Part shown: in pieces, positions 50,763 to 59,455 of the stretch
How positions within the stretch are numbered: the stretch's first letter is position 1
Layout: each line of letters begins with the position of its first letter
The notes under the pieces: model-generated
The model's database searches: none
What the model was told of the DNA's origin: nothing
Seen by the model: only the letters and a program-made list of their open reading frames with translations
Assembly (NCBI GenBank): GCA_033238645.1
Contig: BQXR01000006.1
Location: 1-64,000, forward strand
Reading direction: 5' to 3'
Length of the DNA stretch: 64,000 nt
Source of the DNA: Thiomicrorhabdus sp033238645
Lineage (GTDB): Bacteria; Pseudomonadota; Gammaproteobacteria; Thiomicrospirales; Thiomicrospiraceae
Position numbers and translations under genes: made by a program

Positions 50763-53210
50763 ATGTCATCAGCTACCCCCCATTTTGAATACATTAAATT
50801 CTTCAGTGAAGTTGGTATTAATGATATTGCAACCGTTGGTGGTAAAAATGCCTCACTTGGAGAGATGTTTCAGGCTTTAACACCACAAGGTATTCCTGTG
50901 CCGAATGGGTTTGCCATTACCGCACAAGCTTATAAAGCTCACCTAACGGAAAACAACCTTTGGCAAGCGCTGCATGATATTTTGGATGAACTCAATGAAG
51001 ATGATATGGTTGATCTGGCGAACCGCGGTAACCAAGCGAGAGCTCTGATCTTTAATGCCCCCTTCTCCGAGCAACTACAAGCAGAAATCCTCTCTGCTTA
51101 TAAACACTTAAAAGCCGAATTTCCAAATGAGATTAGCCTAGCCATTCGTAGCTCGGCCACTGCCGAGGACTTACCTACTGCAAGTTTTGCAGGCCAGCAA
51201 GATACTTATCTGAATGTTCAAGGTGAAAATGCACTATTAAATGCCTGCCGTCGTTGCTTTGCTAGCCTGTTTACTGATAGAGCTATTCACTACCGAATTG
51301 ATCACGGTTTTGATCACTTTTCAGTTGGGCTGTCTATTGGTGTACAGAAAATGGTGCGTTCTGACTTGGCCGCATCAGGTGTCATGTTCTCTTTAGATAC
51401 CGAAACAGGCTTTGAAGATGTGGCCTTTATTACGGGTGCCTATGGTTTAGGCGAGAATGTCGTACAAGGTGCGGTTGACCCTGATGAGTTCTATGTGCAT
51501 AAACCCACTTTTGAACAGGGGCATCGCTGCGTACTTAAACGCCGTTTAGGTGAGAAGAAGATCAAAATGGTCTATGCCTCAGATACGACCAAAAGCCCAG
51601 TATTAAATATTAAAACGCCGATCAAAGACCAAAATGAGTTCTGCATTAGTGATAAAGATGTCTTAATCCTAGCCGACTACAATATTCGTATTGAGAAATA
51701 TTACTCTGAGCAGGCGGGTTATCACAAACCAATGGATATGGAGTGGGCAAAGGATGGCACTGATGGCAAGCTCTATATTGTGCAGGCAAGACCAGAGACT
51801 GTTGTTTCACAATCAAGTAATACTCTATTAAAAACTTATGAGATTGAGTTACCAGAAGCGACTCAAACCTTAACCACCGGGCGCTCTGTTGGCCAGAAAA
51901 TCTCTCAAGGTCAAGTACATGTTATCGAGAACGTCAATGATATTAATCAGTTTAAAGCCGGAGAGGTCTTAGTCTCTGATATTACCACCCCTGACTGGGA
52001 ACCCATTATGAAACTAGCATCCGCGATTGTGACTAATCGTGGTGGCCGTACTTGCCATGCAGCAATTATTGCACGAGAGTTGGGTATCCCTGCCATTGTT
52101 GGTTGTGGAGATGCTACTGAAGCATTACAGAACAACCCTTACGTGACCATCTCTTGCGCTGAAGGTGAGCAAGGAAATATCTATTCTGGCACCATTCCTT
52201 ACCGAATTATAGAGACTGATCTGGGCGAACTACACCCCCCCAAAACACAGATGATGCTTAATATTGGTAACCCCGATCTCGCCTTTCAGACCCGTTTACT
52301 GCCCAATAGTGGTATCGGTTTAGCACGCATGGAGTTTATTATTACCGAGTCTATTAAGGCACACCCTTTAGCGCTACTTTCGCCTGAAAAAATAGACAAC
52401 CCTAAAACCAAAGAAAAGATTCTACAGTTAATCAAACACTACGCCTCTGGTGCTGATTATTTTGTACATCAGCTTGCAGAAGGTATTGGCACCTTAACCG
52501 CAGCTTTCTATCCAAAACCCGTCATTATTAGACTTTCTGACTTTAAATCTAATGAGTACGCCACGCTGTTAGGTGGTAGACAATTTGAACCAAAAGAAGA
52601 GAATCCAATGATCGGTTTCCGTGGTGCCTCTCGTTATAGCTCTAAGCAGTTTGAACCTGCTTTTGAACTGGAGTGTCTAGCCATTAAAAAAGTGCGTGAA
52701 GAGATGGGCTTAACCAACTTAATTGTCATGGTGCCTTTCATTAGACGGGTTGCCGAGGCCAAGCAAGTGATTAGCACCTTGGCTAAATATGGTCTTTGCC
52801 GAGGAGAAAATGGCCTTAAGCTCTATATGATGTGTGAGATCCCCAACAATGTCATTGAGATCGATAATTTTGCTACCTACTTCGATGGCATCTCTATTGG
52901 TACCAATGATCTAACGCAACTGGTACTGGGCGTTGATCGTGATTCTGAACTGGTTTCCTTTGATTATGATGAATGTGATGAAGGCGTTAAGAAGATGATT
53001 CAGTGGGCAATAGAGGGCGCCAAGCGTAATGGCTTACATACAGGGGTTTGCGGCCAAGCCCCTTCTGACTATCCAGAGATGGCCAAGTTTTTTGTAGAGC
53101 TAGGGGTTGACTCTCTAAGTATCAATCCAGATAGCTTGCTTAAAACCAGCCAATTGGTATTAGAATTTGAAGAAAGCCTCACTCCTTCAAAATGTAATAC
53201 TAAGTTGTAA
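50763..53210 (+). CDS. ppsA: Phosphoenolpyruvate synthase
   Basis: 815 aa. Converts pyruvate + ATP to PEP + AMP + Pi for gluconeogenesis. The N-terminal ATP-binding domain has VGGKNASLGEMFQ and AIRSSATAEDLPTASFAGQQ, the phospho-histidine domain has GGRTCHAAIIARELGIPAIV with catalytic His, and the C-terminal PEP-binding domain has the Cys in HTGVCGQAPSDYPE. Length and all domains are complete. The 3' end directly abuts a ruined GGDEF gene fragment, so its own terminator is not obvious. Promoter region is long and may be regulated (see 50325-50762). Confidence 0.96.
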   Translation: MSSATPHFEYIKFFSEVGINDIATVGGKNASLGEMFQALTPQGIPVPNGFAITAQAYKAHLTENNLWQALHDILDELNEDDMVDLANRGNQARALIFNAPFSEQLQAEILSAYKHLKAEFPNEISLAIRSSATAEDLPTASFAGQQDTYLNVQGENALLNACRRCFASLFTDRAIHYRIDHGFDHFSVGLSIGVQKMVRSDLAASGVMFSLDTETGFEDVAFITGAYGLGENVVQGAVDPDEFYVHKPTFEQGHRCVLKRRLGEKKIKMVYASDTTKSPVLNIKTPIKDQNEFCISDKDVLILADYNIRIEKYYSEQAGYHKPMDMEWAKDGTDGKLYIVQARPETVVSQSSNTLLKTYEIELPEATQTLTTGRSVGQKISQGQVHVIENVNDINQFKAGEVLVSDITTPDWEPIMKLASAIVTNRGGRTCHAAIIARELGIPAIVGCGDATEALQNNPYVTISCAEGEQGNIYSGTIPYRIIETDLGELHPPKTQMMLNIGNPDLAFQTRLLPNSGIGLARMEFIITESIKAHPLALLSPEKIDNPKTKEKILQLIKHYASGADYFVHQLAEGIGTLTAAFYPKPVIIRLSDFKSNEYATLLGGRQFEPKEENPMIGFRGASRYSSKQFEPAFELECLAIKKVREEMGLTNLIVMVPFIRRVAEAKQVISTLAKYGLCRGENGLKLYMMCEIPNNVIEIDNFATYFDGISIGTNDLTQLVLGVDRDSELVSFDYDECDEGVKKMIQWAIEGAKRNGLHTGVCGQAPSDYPEMAKFFVELGVDSLSINPDSLLKTSQLVLEFEESLTPSKCNTKL

Positions 53211-53220
53211 GTTACCTAAT

Positions 53221-53383
53221 GAATACAGCGAAGTACAGCATAGAGGTGAGGAGTTCTTAATTATTCTACCGCAGGAAGATGTTGATTCTATCAGTCAATT
53301 GAGTGAGAAATTGAGACCGAGTACTGAAAGCACTCTATCGTGCAAAATATGCGGGTAAAATTCACGTTATACCGTTTAGGTAA
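53221..53383 (+). pseudogene. Remnant of a GGDEF (diguanylate cyclase) gene
   Basis: Two frames together read as the end of a GGDEF domain. Frame 1 gives RGEEFLIILPQEDVDSISQL, the GGEEF active site region followed by its helix (SEKLR). Shifting by one frame at about 53323, the sequence reads LKALYRAKYAGKIHVIPFR and stops at 53381-53383, matching the conserved ADEALYRAK..G end. The intervening roughly 50-60 residues of the domain are missing and the frame is broken, so it is a decayed remnant. Its N-terminal sensor is absent. It lies 11 bp beyond the ppsA stop. Confidence 0.85.
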
Positions 53384-53537
53384 TTAGAGAGTATGTACTT
53401 TACTGACCAGTTATATTGCTTAATGTAGTGTAATTCTGAGCAGGTGAAGTGGAGAGACTGAGCATCATTAAACTGATAAAAATAGGTCAATCACTCAATT
53501 GACCTAAATAACCACCTTTCTTTAACCTCGTTCAACT

Positions 53538-54911
53538 TTAACCAAGTTCAATATAAGACGTTTCTTGAGGTATAAACTCCTCGACAGGCTTTGCCCACAG
53601 ATCATACTCATCTGCAGCGACGATCTCAACGGTTACAAACTGCCCTGCTTCAAGATGAGTACCACCTTCGATAAAGACCAAACCATCAATCTCTGGCGCA
53701 TCGGCCATGGAACGAGCAATCGCGCCTTCAGAATCAACCTCATCAACTAAGACCTGCATCACCAGCCCTACTTTAGCTTGCATCTTCTTCAAGCTAATCA
53801 CTTGTTGTGTCTGCATAAAGCGATCAAAACGATCCTGCTTAACCTCATCTGCTACTTGCTCTGCAATCTCATTAGCTGTCGCCCCCTCTATTGGCGAGTA
53901 CTGAAAACAACCAACACGATCTAACTGCGCTTCGTTTAAGAAGTCTAATAGATCTTGAAACTCTTCTTCTGTCTCACCTGGGAAACCAACAATAAACGTT
54001 GAACGAATGGTTAGGTTGGGCACCGCTTTACGCCATTTATTAATACGCTCCAATGTCTTCTCAACATTACCTGGACGCTTCATCGCTTTTAATACACGTG
54101 GATTAGAGTGCTGTAACGGCATATCTAAATAAGGCAGAATCTTACCTTCTGCCATGAGTGGAATCACATCATCGACATTCGGGTATGGGTAAACATAGTG
54201 TAAACGTACCCAGAAATTATCCGTACCACCCAACTCACCTAAAGCTTCAGACAGACCTAGCATAGAAGTTTTAGTCGGGCGCCCACCTGCAAAATCAGTC
54301 TTATACTTTACATCTACACCATAAGCAGCCGTATCTTGAGAAACAACTAACAGCTCTTTAACACCCGCTTCTTTCAAGCGCTTGGCTTCTTCAATGACAT
54401 CCGCAACAGGACGGCTAATCAAATCACCTCGCATAGAAGGAATAATACAGAAGGTACAACGGTGGTTACACCCCTCAGAGATTTTTAAATACGCGTAGTG
54501 TTTAGGCGTTAGCTTAATACCCTGTGGCGGTACAACATCAGTAAATGGATTATGAGCAGGGGGGGCTATCACATCATGAACTGCAGAAACGACATCTTCA
54601 TAAGCCGCAGGGCCAGATACCGCTAATACTTTAGGGTGTGCCTGCATAATCTCCTCTTCTCTGGCACCCAAACAGCCCGTTACAATGACCTTGCCATTCT
54701 CTTCTAAGGCTTCACCAATCGTATCTAGAGATTCTTGAACCGCACTATCAATAAAACCACAGGTATTTACAATCACTGCATCGGCATCTTCATAACTATT
54801 GGTTAGATGATAACCTTCGGTTCTTAACTGTGTCAAAATGCGTTCACTATCCACGGTTGCTTTAGGACACCCCAAACTCACGACACCGACCGTTGGCTGC
54901 TGCTTAGACAT
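53538..54911 (-). CDS. rimO: Ribosomal protein S12 methylthiotransferase RimO
   Basis: 457 aa. Adds a methylthio group to Asp of ribosomal protein S12. UPF0004 domain (GVVSLGCPKATVDSERIL), radical SAM cluster CNHRCTFC, and C-terminal TRAM domain are visible; two iron-sulfur clusters are expected. A short segment APPAHNPFTDVV between the first two domains is coded by a C-tract repeat copy (54549-54565). ATG at 54911. Stand-alone gene between ppsA remnant and hemJ. Confidence 0.95.
   Translation of the reverse strand: MSKQQPTVGVVSLGCPKATVDSERILTQLRTEGYHLTNSYEDADAVIVNTCGFIDSAVQESLDTIGEALEENGKVIVTGCLGAREEEIMQAHPKVLAVSGPAAYEDVVSAVHDVIAPPAHNPFTDVVPPQGIKLTPKHYAYLKISEGCNHRCTFCIIPSMRGDLISRPVADVIEEAKRLKEAGVKELLVVSQDTAAYGVDVKYKTDFAGGRPTKTSMLGLSEALGELGGTDNFWVRLHYVYPYPNVDDVIPLMAEGKILPYLDMPLQHSNPRVLKAMKRPGNVEKTLERINKWRKAVPNLTIRSTFIVGFPGETEEEFQDLLDFLNEAQLDRVGCFQYSPIEGATANEIAEQVADEVKQDRFDRFMQTQQVISLKKMQAKVGLVMQVLVDEVDSEGAIARSMADAPEIDGLVFIEGGTHLEAGQFVTVEIVAADEYDLWAKPVEEFIPQETSYIELG
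54549..54565 (-). repeat. C-tract repeat, short form, inside rimO
   Basis: Read on the minus (coding) strand: seven C, TGCTCATAAT. It is translated in the domain linker of RimO. Confidence 0.65.
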
Positions 54912-55022
54912 AATTTCTCTCTCACTGTTTTAATTTGGCTGTATTTTAACTGATCTCATCCATTTAGCCCACAAATAGCCTGATAATAATTATCAAACCT
55001 ATAGAAACGATGGGCACAAAAA

Positions 55023-55052
55023 AACCTGATTACTTTGCCAAATAATCAGGTT
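55023..55052 (-). terminator. Terminator of hemJ
   Basis: AACCTGATTA / TAATCAGGTT stem with a 10-nt loop, followed on the minus strand by TTTTTGTG, 28 bp after the hemJ stop. Confidence 0.88.
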
Positions 55053-55079
55053 TAGAGAGAAGCGAATGATACCGTTAAC

Positions 55080-55496
55080 TTAGAAGGGCTTAACCACCAC
55101 TAAAATGAGTATCACCACTGTTAATAGCAGTGGAATTTCATTCGCCCAACGGTAGTAAACACCACTGTGATCTAGGTGACCCGTTTGCATCTCTTTCATA
55201 CGACGTTTTGTCCATAGATGAAATACAACCATCAACACCACAAAAACAACCTTAGCATGCATCCAACCTGTTGCTGTTTGAAAATAGATTGCCCATAGTG
55301 CAATGCCTGTCCCAACGGCCAACATCATCATAATTGTCATAAATTTATATAGCTTTTGCGCCATAATCGCTAAACGTTCTACACTCTGCCCTGCCTCTTT
55401 GCCTTCAACAAAATGTACAAAGATTCTTGGCAAATAAAAAATCCCAGCCATCCAAGACATCACAAATAAGATATGAAATGTTTTTAACCACAACAT
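55080..55496 (-). CDS. hemJ: HemJ-type protoporphyrinogen oxidase (CopD family)
   Basis: 138 aa, four transmembrane helices. LKTFHILFVMSWMAGIFYLPR with the conserved His, and MHAKVVFVVLMVVFHLW with the conserved Lys, match HemJ. It oxidises protoporphyrinogen IX to protoporphyrin IX in heme synthesis in bacteria lacking HemG/HemY. ATG at 55496. It lies upstream of its own terminator and divergent from slyD. Confidence 0.88.
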   Translation of the reverse strand: MLWLKTFHILFVMSWMAGIFYLPRIFVHFVEGKEAGQSVERLAIMAQKLYKFMTIMMMLAVGTGIALWAIYFQTATGWMHAKVVFVVLMVVFHLWTKRRMKEMQTGHLDHSGVYYRWANEIPLLLTVVILILVVVKPF

Positions 55497-55622
55497 TGTG
55501 CTCTACTCCTACCTAAAACAATAAAAATTCCCGAATAATTTTCAAAAAATTACTGCGGAAAAACAATTCGCTGTATCATATCCTATTTTAAAATATTTAA
55601 AACGTTAAACAAGGAAATCATT

Positions 55623-56102
55623 ATGAATATTGAGAAGGATAAGGTCGCTTTAATCGAATACACTTTAACCAATTCTGAGGGTGAAATATTAGATGCATCT
55701 AACGGTAATCCTCTTGCTTATTTGCATGGTCACGGCAACCTGATTCCTGGTTTAGAGAGTGAGTTACTTGGTAAAGAAGTAGCGGCTAAGTTCACAACAA
55801 CCGTTGCAGCCGCAGATGGTTACGGCGAGCGAGTTGATGCGTTAGTACAAACTGTTTCTAAAGAGATGTTCCAAGGCGTAGAAGATCTAGAAGTAGGTAT
55901 GCGTTTTGAAGCTCAGTCTGAGCAAGGTATGCACTCTGTTGAGATTACTGGCCTTAATGGTGATCAGGTGACCGTTGATGGTAACCACCCACTTGCTGGC
56001 GTAGAGCTAACATTTGAAGTTGAAGTAACAGGGGTTCGTGAAGCAACTGAAGAAGAGATTGAACATGGTCATGCGCATGGTGACGGTGGTCACCAGCACT
56101 AA
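55623..56102 (+). CDS. slyD: FKBP-type peptidyl-prolyl isomerase SlyD
   Basis: 159 aa. The FKBP core (MNIEKDKVALIEYTLTNSEG, LAYLHGHGNLIPGLESELLG) contains the IF-domain region (VSKEMFQGVEDLEVGMRFEA), and a short His-rich C-terminal tail HGHAHGDGGHQH could bind metals. SlyD is a cytoplasmic chaperone/isomerase; in E. coli it helps hydrogenase nickel insertion. The tail is shorter than in E. coli. AAGGAAA precedes ATG. Confidence 0.95.
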   Translation: MNIEKDKVALIEYTLTNSEGEILDASNGNPLAYLHGHGNLIPGLESELLGKEVAAKFTTTVAAADGYGERVDALVQTVSKEMFQGVEDLEVGMRFEAQSEQGMHSVEITGLNGDQVTVDGNHPLAGVELTFEVEVTGVREATEEEIEHGHAHGDGGHQH

Positions 56103-56148
56103 TCTTAACGGCTTTTTGATCTAATCGGTAGTAACCCATAGCTCAAAG

Positions 56149-56183
56149 CCCCCTGCTCTAGTGCCCCTTGCGGGTATAAAATA
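56149..56183 (+). repeat. C-tract repeat, long form
   Basis: Five C, TGCTC, TAGTGCCCCTTGCGGGTAT, AAAATA, 47 bp after the slyD stop and before the IS4 remnant. Confidence 0.8.
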
Positions 56184-56350
56184 GAACTTAAATATCATAA
56201 TACTCATCTGATATTCAGTTTTATTTAAGTCAAAAAAAGCTCATTTTGATACGTAATGCCGTTCACTTAAGAGGAGCGGCATTACAATTTACTAAATATC
56301 GGGTTTGACTCACCTTAACCATCCTTGCTCTTGAAAGCTCTATTATAAGG

Positions 56351-57062
56351 CTAGAAATCCCTCCTCGTATTATTCAGCATGGCGCTTTTTATACCTCTAT
56401 ATCCAAGCTTAATTTCCCATCTTTGGTAATGCAGTTGAGAAACGGCTTCAGTAGAATAATGTTCATACTGCAGAGATGTATAGACTATTTTATCGACACC
56501 ATTAACTTGATAGCTTACAGCACGCACTAACCATATTTCTGGTATTGCTGCTTTCTGGCTGGAGAAGAAATCCTTATTTCTATCATGCTGTCGTGTGAGT
56601 TGTAGCGTTTTGCTTCTTTATAAACCAGTCATTTTCAAGTAGGAATTATCCAGTGCCGATTAGACTTGTTTTGCGTTAAGTTAAGCAGTAGGTGGGCACT
56701 CCAAAACTCTTTATCCATCAAGGTAGGGAATTTATCCTCTACGGTAAGGACTGATTTGTATATCCACCATGACATGAGAGAATACACTCATTAAAGAGAC
56801 AAGGCGCATCATTGGCGAACCCTTTAGCATAGACACTCAAGCGATACGCTACTTCATGGGTGGGTTCATTACAAAATAGAGCCATCCCAATGACTAGCCA
56901 TAATACCCGATCACTCGGCATGCGATCTCTACGAATGGTCGCTTGAATGCTAAGAGTAAGTGCTGATTCAACCCGTTCAATAGGGATGTTTTGGGTAAAA
57001 ATACTGTCATCAATAAGTTGATGAAGATCATCGATTTCTAAAAAAGTTTGAGAGAGTGACAT
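56351..57062 (-). pseudogene. IS4-family transposase remnant
   Basis: The first 100 residues (56739-57062) match the IS4 transposase N-terminal domain: IPIERVESALTLSIQATIRR, MPSDRVLWLVIGMALFCNEP. After the frame ends at 56739, later frames give FPTLMDKEFWSAHLLLNL, SNRHWIIPT-stop-K-stop-LVYKEAKRYN, WLVRAVSYQVNG and finally LHYQRWEIKLGYRGIKS, ending at the stop 56351. The catalytic Glu of the Y-R-E-K motif (usually RWEIE) is Lys here. The part with the first catalytic Asp residues is deleted. The gene is dead. Confidence 0.85.
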
Positions 57063-57066
57063 AAAA

Positions 57067-57098
57067 AAAATCCAGCATTATAAATAATGCTGGATTTT
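57067..57098 (-). terminator. Perfect 14-bp stem terminator before the IS4 transposase
   Basis: AAAATCCAGCATTA / TAATGCTGGATTTT, loop TAAA, followed on the minus strand by TTTT then ATG of the transposase remnant. It also lies 75 bp after the stop of the lipoprotein gene and would stop its transcript; IS elements often keep such a shield between their end and tnp. Confidence 0.85.
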
Positions 57099-57172
57099 AA
57101 TTTTTGCCTAAAAATTGCTTAAGTGAACAACATTGCCGCAAATGCAGGCTTATCTATTTCTTAGCTTAGGAG

Positions 57173-59221
57173 TTAATCCTTTTGTAGCACATTCAGTCGT
57201 TGAAGCACTTCAATACTTAGCTGCCCATAAGCTAAGTTATTAGCTTTCTGATACTCTCTAACTGCATTAAGAGTATTTGTTCCCCATATACCATCGATAA
57301 TAATTTCACCACCTTCTCTAAATGGCTTCAAGAAACCTTGATCATATAAGGCCTTCTGTAGACGGCCTATAACTTTAGCTGAACGACTAGACTTACATAA
57401 GGTTGGTAACTTTTGAATATGACCAGCACCATAATTCGGATCAGCAAAAACGGCCTCTAATGAACCTTTATAATCGACAGGGATAACTTGATTTACGGAA
57501 CAACGTCTTAGACCTTCCATACTAATAGGCCCTTCACTCTTTGGTGCTTGATTAATCACTTTTCCTGGAGCAGGTGTTCTAACTACAATTGGATCAAGCG
57601 CTGAAATGGAAGGAACTTCTTTGGCAATATCTTCACTCTCAATAGAAGCTTTTGTAGCAGTCCCTTTTGGAATGACTTCTAAGTGCTCTAAAGATTCAAT
57701 ACTCACCTTTCCGTATGCCAAACCATAAGCCTTCTGGTAATCGATCAATGAGTTAAGGGTATTAACGCCCCAAATACCATCAACCACTTCTAAATCATTT
57801 GGTGGACTTGGCTTCAAATAGCCGTTATCACTTAGCGCTTGTTGAAGATGTAAAACAACTTCAGGTGTAAGGCTTGACTTACATAGCGAAGGTAACTTCA
57901 TTGCATTACCTCTCTTCTCACCCGTACCCTTGGAAACCGCCTGAATATCGCCATGATAATAATCAGGTAACTGTTGGAAGGTGTTGCACTGCTTTATTGG
58001 AGTCGTGATTGAACTATCCAGAATAGAACTATTTTGTTCAGCCCCTTGAAGTGCAGGCTTATTTAAAGCCAATCTAATTTTATTCAAACGCTCTATATCA
58101 ATCGACGACTCTTCAGCGGTTATTATCGGAGCTTGATCAACATAAGCTGTCACAGGAGGCGTAGGCGCCGTAGACGTTGCTTCTGTACTAGCTGCAGCAT
58201 TATAAGTGCTTCTCGGTGATGCAGTCTGATCAGTAGCAACAGAGGTTGTGGTTTTAGACGAGTTATAGCTTGGTACTGAAGGAGAGTTACCCATTACAGA
58301 GTAAGTTCTTTTCTTAGTGGGTGCTTGCGACTCACCATAACGACTTGCTTGGCTAGATGATTGACCACCACTACTATAGGCTGAAGAGGTTCTAACACCA
58401 CTGGCTAGTGAATAGGTTCTGGTTGCTGGCATCACAGAGTAGTTTCTTGTATCTGGTTCTTGAGCAGGTTCATCAATCTGTGTATCAGCAAGTGCATGCT
58501 CAGCTTTAGCTTGCTCAGCTTCTGCTTGTCTCATGCGCTCTTCTGCTGCTTGTGATTGTGCGAGATCAATACCATCCTGCTCTTTTTCAGTTTGTTCTGA
58601 TTCTGCTCTCTGCATACGTGCCTCTGCTGCAGCTATTCTGGCTTGCTCCGCTTCAGATGAATTAAGCTTTATACTTCCGTTATTTCTTGCAGGCGCCTGT
58701 CCTTCTTGGTGCATAAGGGCCATAGCTTCAGCTCGGGCTCTTATTTGTTGCTCTTCTCTCGCCGCCTCTTGCTTAGCCATTGAACTTCTCTCCATAGCAG
58801 AGGATGCATCATCAGCTTGGCGATCCATTTCAGCTTGTGCTTGAACAAGACGTGCTTTTTCAGCTCTAGTACGTTCTGCTTCCACTTCCGCTTTTTTTCT
58901 TGCCTGCTCGGCTTCCCAGTCCTCATAAGTCATATTATTCTCAGCAGCGATTCCCTCTGAACGAATATCTGCCGACTGAGCCATTTTCGACTCTAACTGA
59001 CGGATTTTAATATCAGAGAAACGTTTGTCACCCCTGTTCTGAGAAGCCAGCTCGGCCATTACGCGAGCACGCTCTTCTGCCTTGGATTTTTCAATCAAAA
59101 GATCAACATAAGCAGGAGACATCGATACTTTATAAGAAGTATCAGGCGATGTTGGTGCTGAAATGCACCCTGCCAGTGACAAAACGGAAACTGTAATAAC
59201 CGATAACTTAAACAACTTCAT
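57173..59221 (-). CDS. Lipoprotein with coiled coil and two C-terminal peptidoglycan-binding-like repeats
   Basis: 682 aa. The signal peptide ends in the lipobox LAGC (16-19), so it is lipid-anchored with Cys19. Residues about 45-270 are an Ala/Glu/Gln-rich coiled coil (AEERARVMAELASQ, EQARIAAAEARMQRAE), followed by a Ser/Thr/Pro-rich stretch (about 270-400). Two related domains follow: LCKSSLTPEVVLHLQQALSD...DGIWGVNTLNSLIDYQKAYG and LCKSSRSAKVIGRLQKALYD...DGIWGTNTLNAVREYQKANN. The DGIWGxNTL..YQ pattern is that of peptidoglycan-binding domain 1. I infer an outer-membrane or periplasmic protein that bridges to the wall. No operon partner. Confidence 0.88.
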   Translation of the reverse strand: MKLFKLSVITVSVLSLAGCISAPTSPDTSYKVSMSPAYVDLLIEKSKAEERARVMAELASQNRGDKRFSDIKIRQLESKMAQSADIRSEGIAAENNMTYEDWEAEQARKKAEVEAERTRAEKARLVQAQAEMDRQADDASSAMERSSMAKQEAAREEQQIRARAEAMALMHQEGQAPARNNGSIKLNSSEAEQARIAAAEARMQRAESEQTEKEQDGIDLAQSQAAEERMRQAEAEQAKAEHALADTQIDEPAQEPDTRNYSVMPATRTYSLASGVRTSSAYSSGGQSSSQASRYGESQAPTKKRTYSVMGNSPSVPSYNSSKTTTSVATDQTASPRSTYNAAASTEATSTAPTPPVTAYVDQAPIITAEESSIDIERLNKIRLALNKPALQGAEQNSSILDSSITTPIKQCNTFQQLPDYYHGDIQAVSKGTGEKRGNAMKLPSLCKSSLTPEVVLHLQQALSDNGYLKPSPPNDLEVVDGIWGVNTLNSLIDYQKAYGLAYGKVSIESLEHLEVIPKGTATKASIESEDIAKEVPSISALDPIVVRTPAPGKVINQAPKSEGPISMEGLRRCSVNQVIPVDYKGSLEAVFADPNYGAGHIQKLPTLCKSSRSAKVIGRLQKALYDQGFLKPFREGGEIIIDGIWGTNTLNAVREYQKANNLAYGQLSIEVLQRLNVLQKD

Positions 59222-59395
59222 ATCTAACCTTTTTTATGTATCTAGCAAGAAAACGATAAAAATTTGATTTATCTTATCGCATTTTTTATTAAATTAAATG
59301 CTTGTATTGAACGCATTTTAAAGAGGTTTCAGTATTAATCAAGCCTAACATTAAATGCTAATTCAATTTATCTAATAAAAGCCTTAAAAATAAAA

Positions 59396-59427
59396 AAACC
59401 ACTTACAATCGAGATCATAAGCGGTTT
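59396..59427 (-). terminator. Terminator of acnB
   Basis: AAACCGCTTA / TAAGTGGTTT stem on the minus strand followed by TTTTATTTT, 28 bp after the acnB stop. Confidence 0.88.
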
Positions 59428-59455
59428 CTTTATAGTATTATGGCATGAAGAGGAT

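Larger units (their letters stand above)
56254..57135 (-). mobile_element. Decayed IS4-family insertion sequence (882 bp)
   Basis: Terminal inverted repeats are visible: TAATGCCGTTCACTTAAG at 56254-56271 and, on the other strand at 57135-57118, CAATGTTGTTCACTTAAG (15 of 18 match). Inside is a minus-strand IS4-type transposase with its middle removed and several stops. A full IS4 element is about 1.3-1.5 kb, so roughly one third is gone. No clear target duplication is seen. Confidence 0.85.

Noticed and set aside
53167..53358. 63-codon frame overlapping the ppsA 3' end as an intact small gene
   Set aside because: Its first part is only a shadow of ppsA and its second part is a piece of the broken GGDEF domain.
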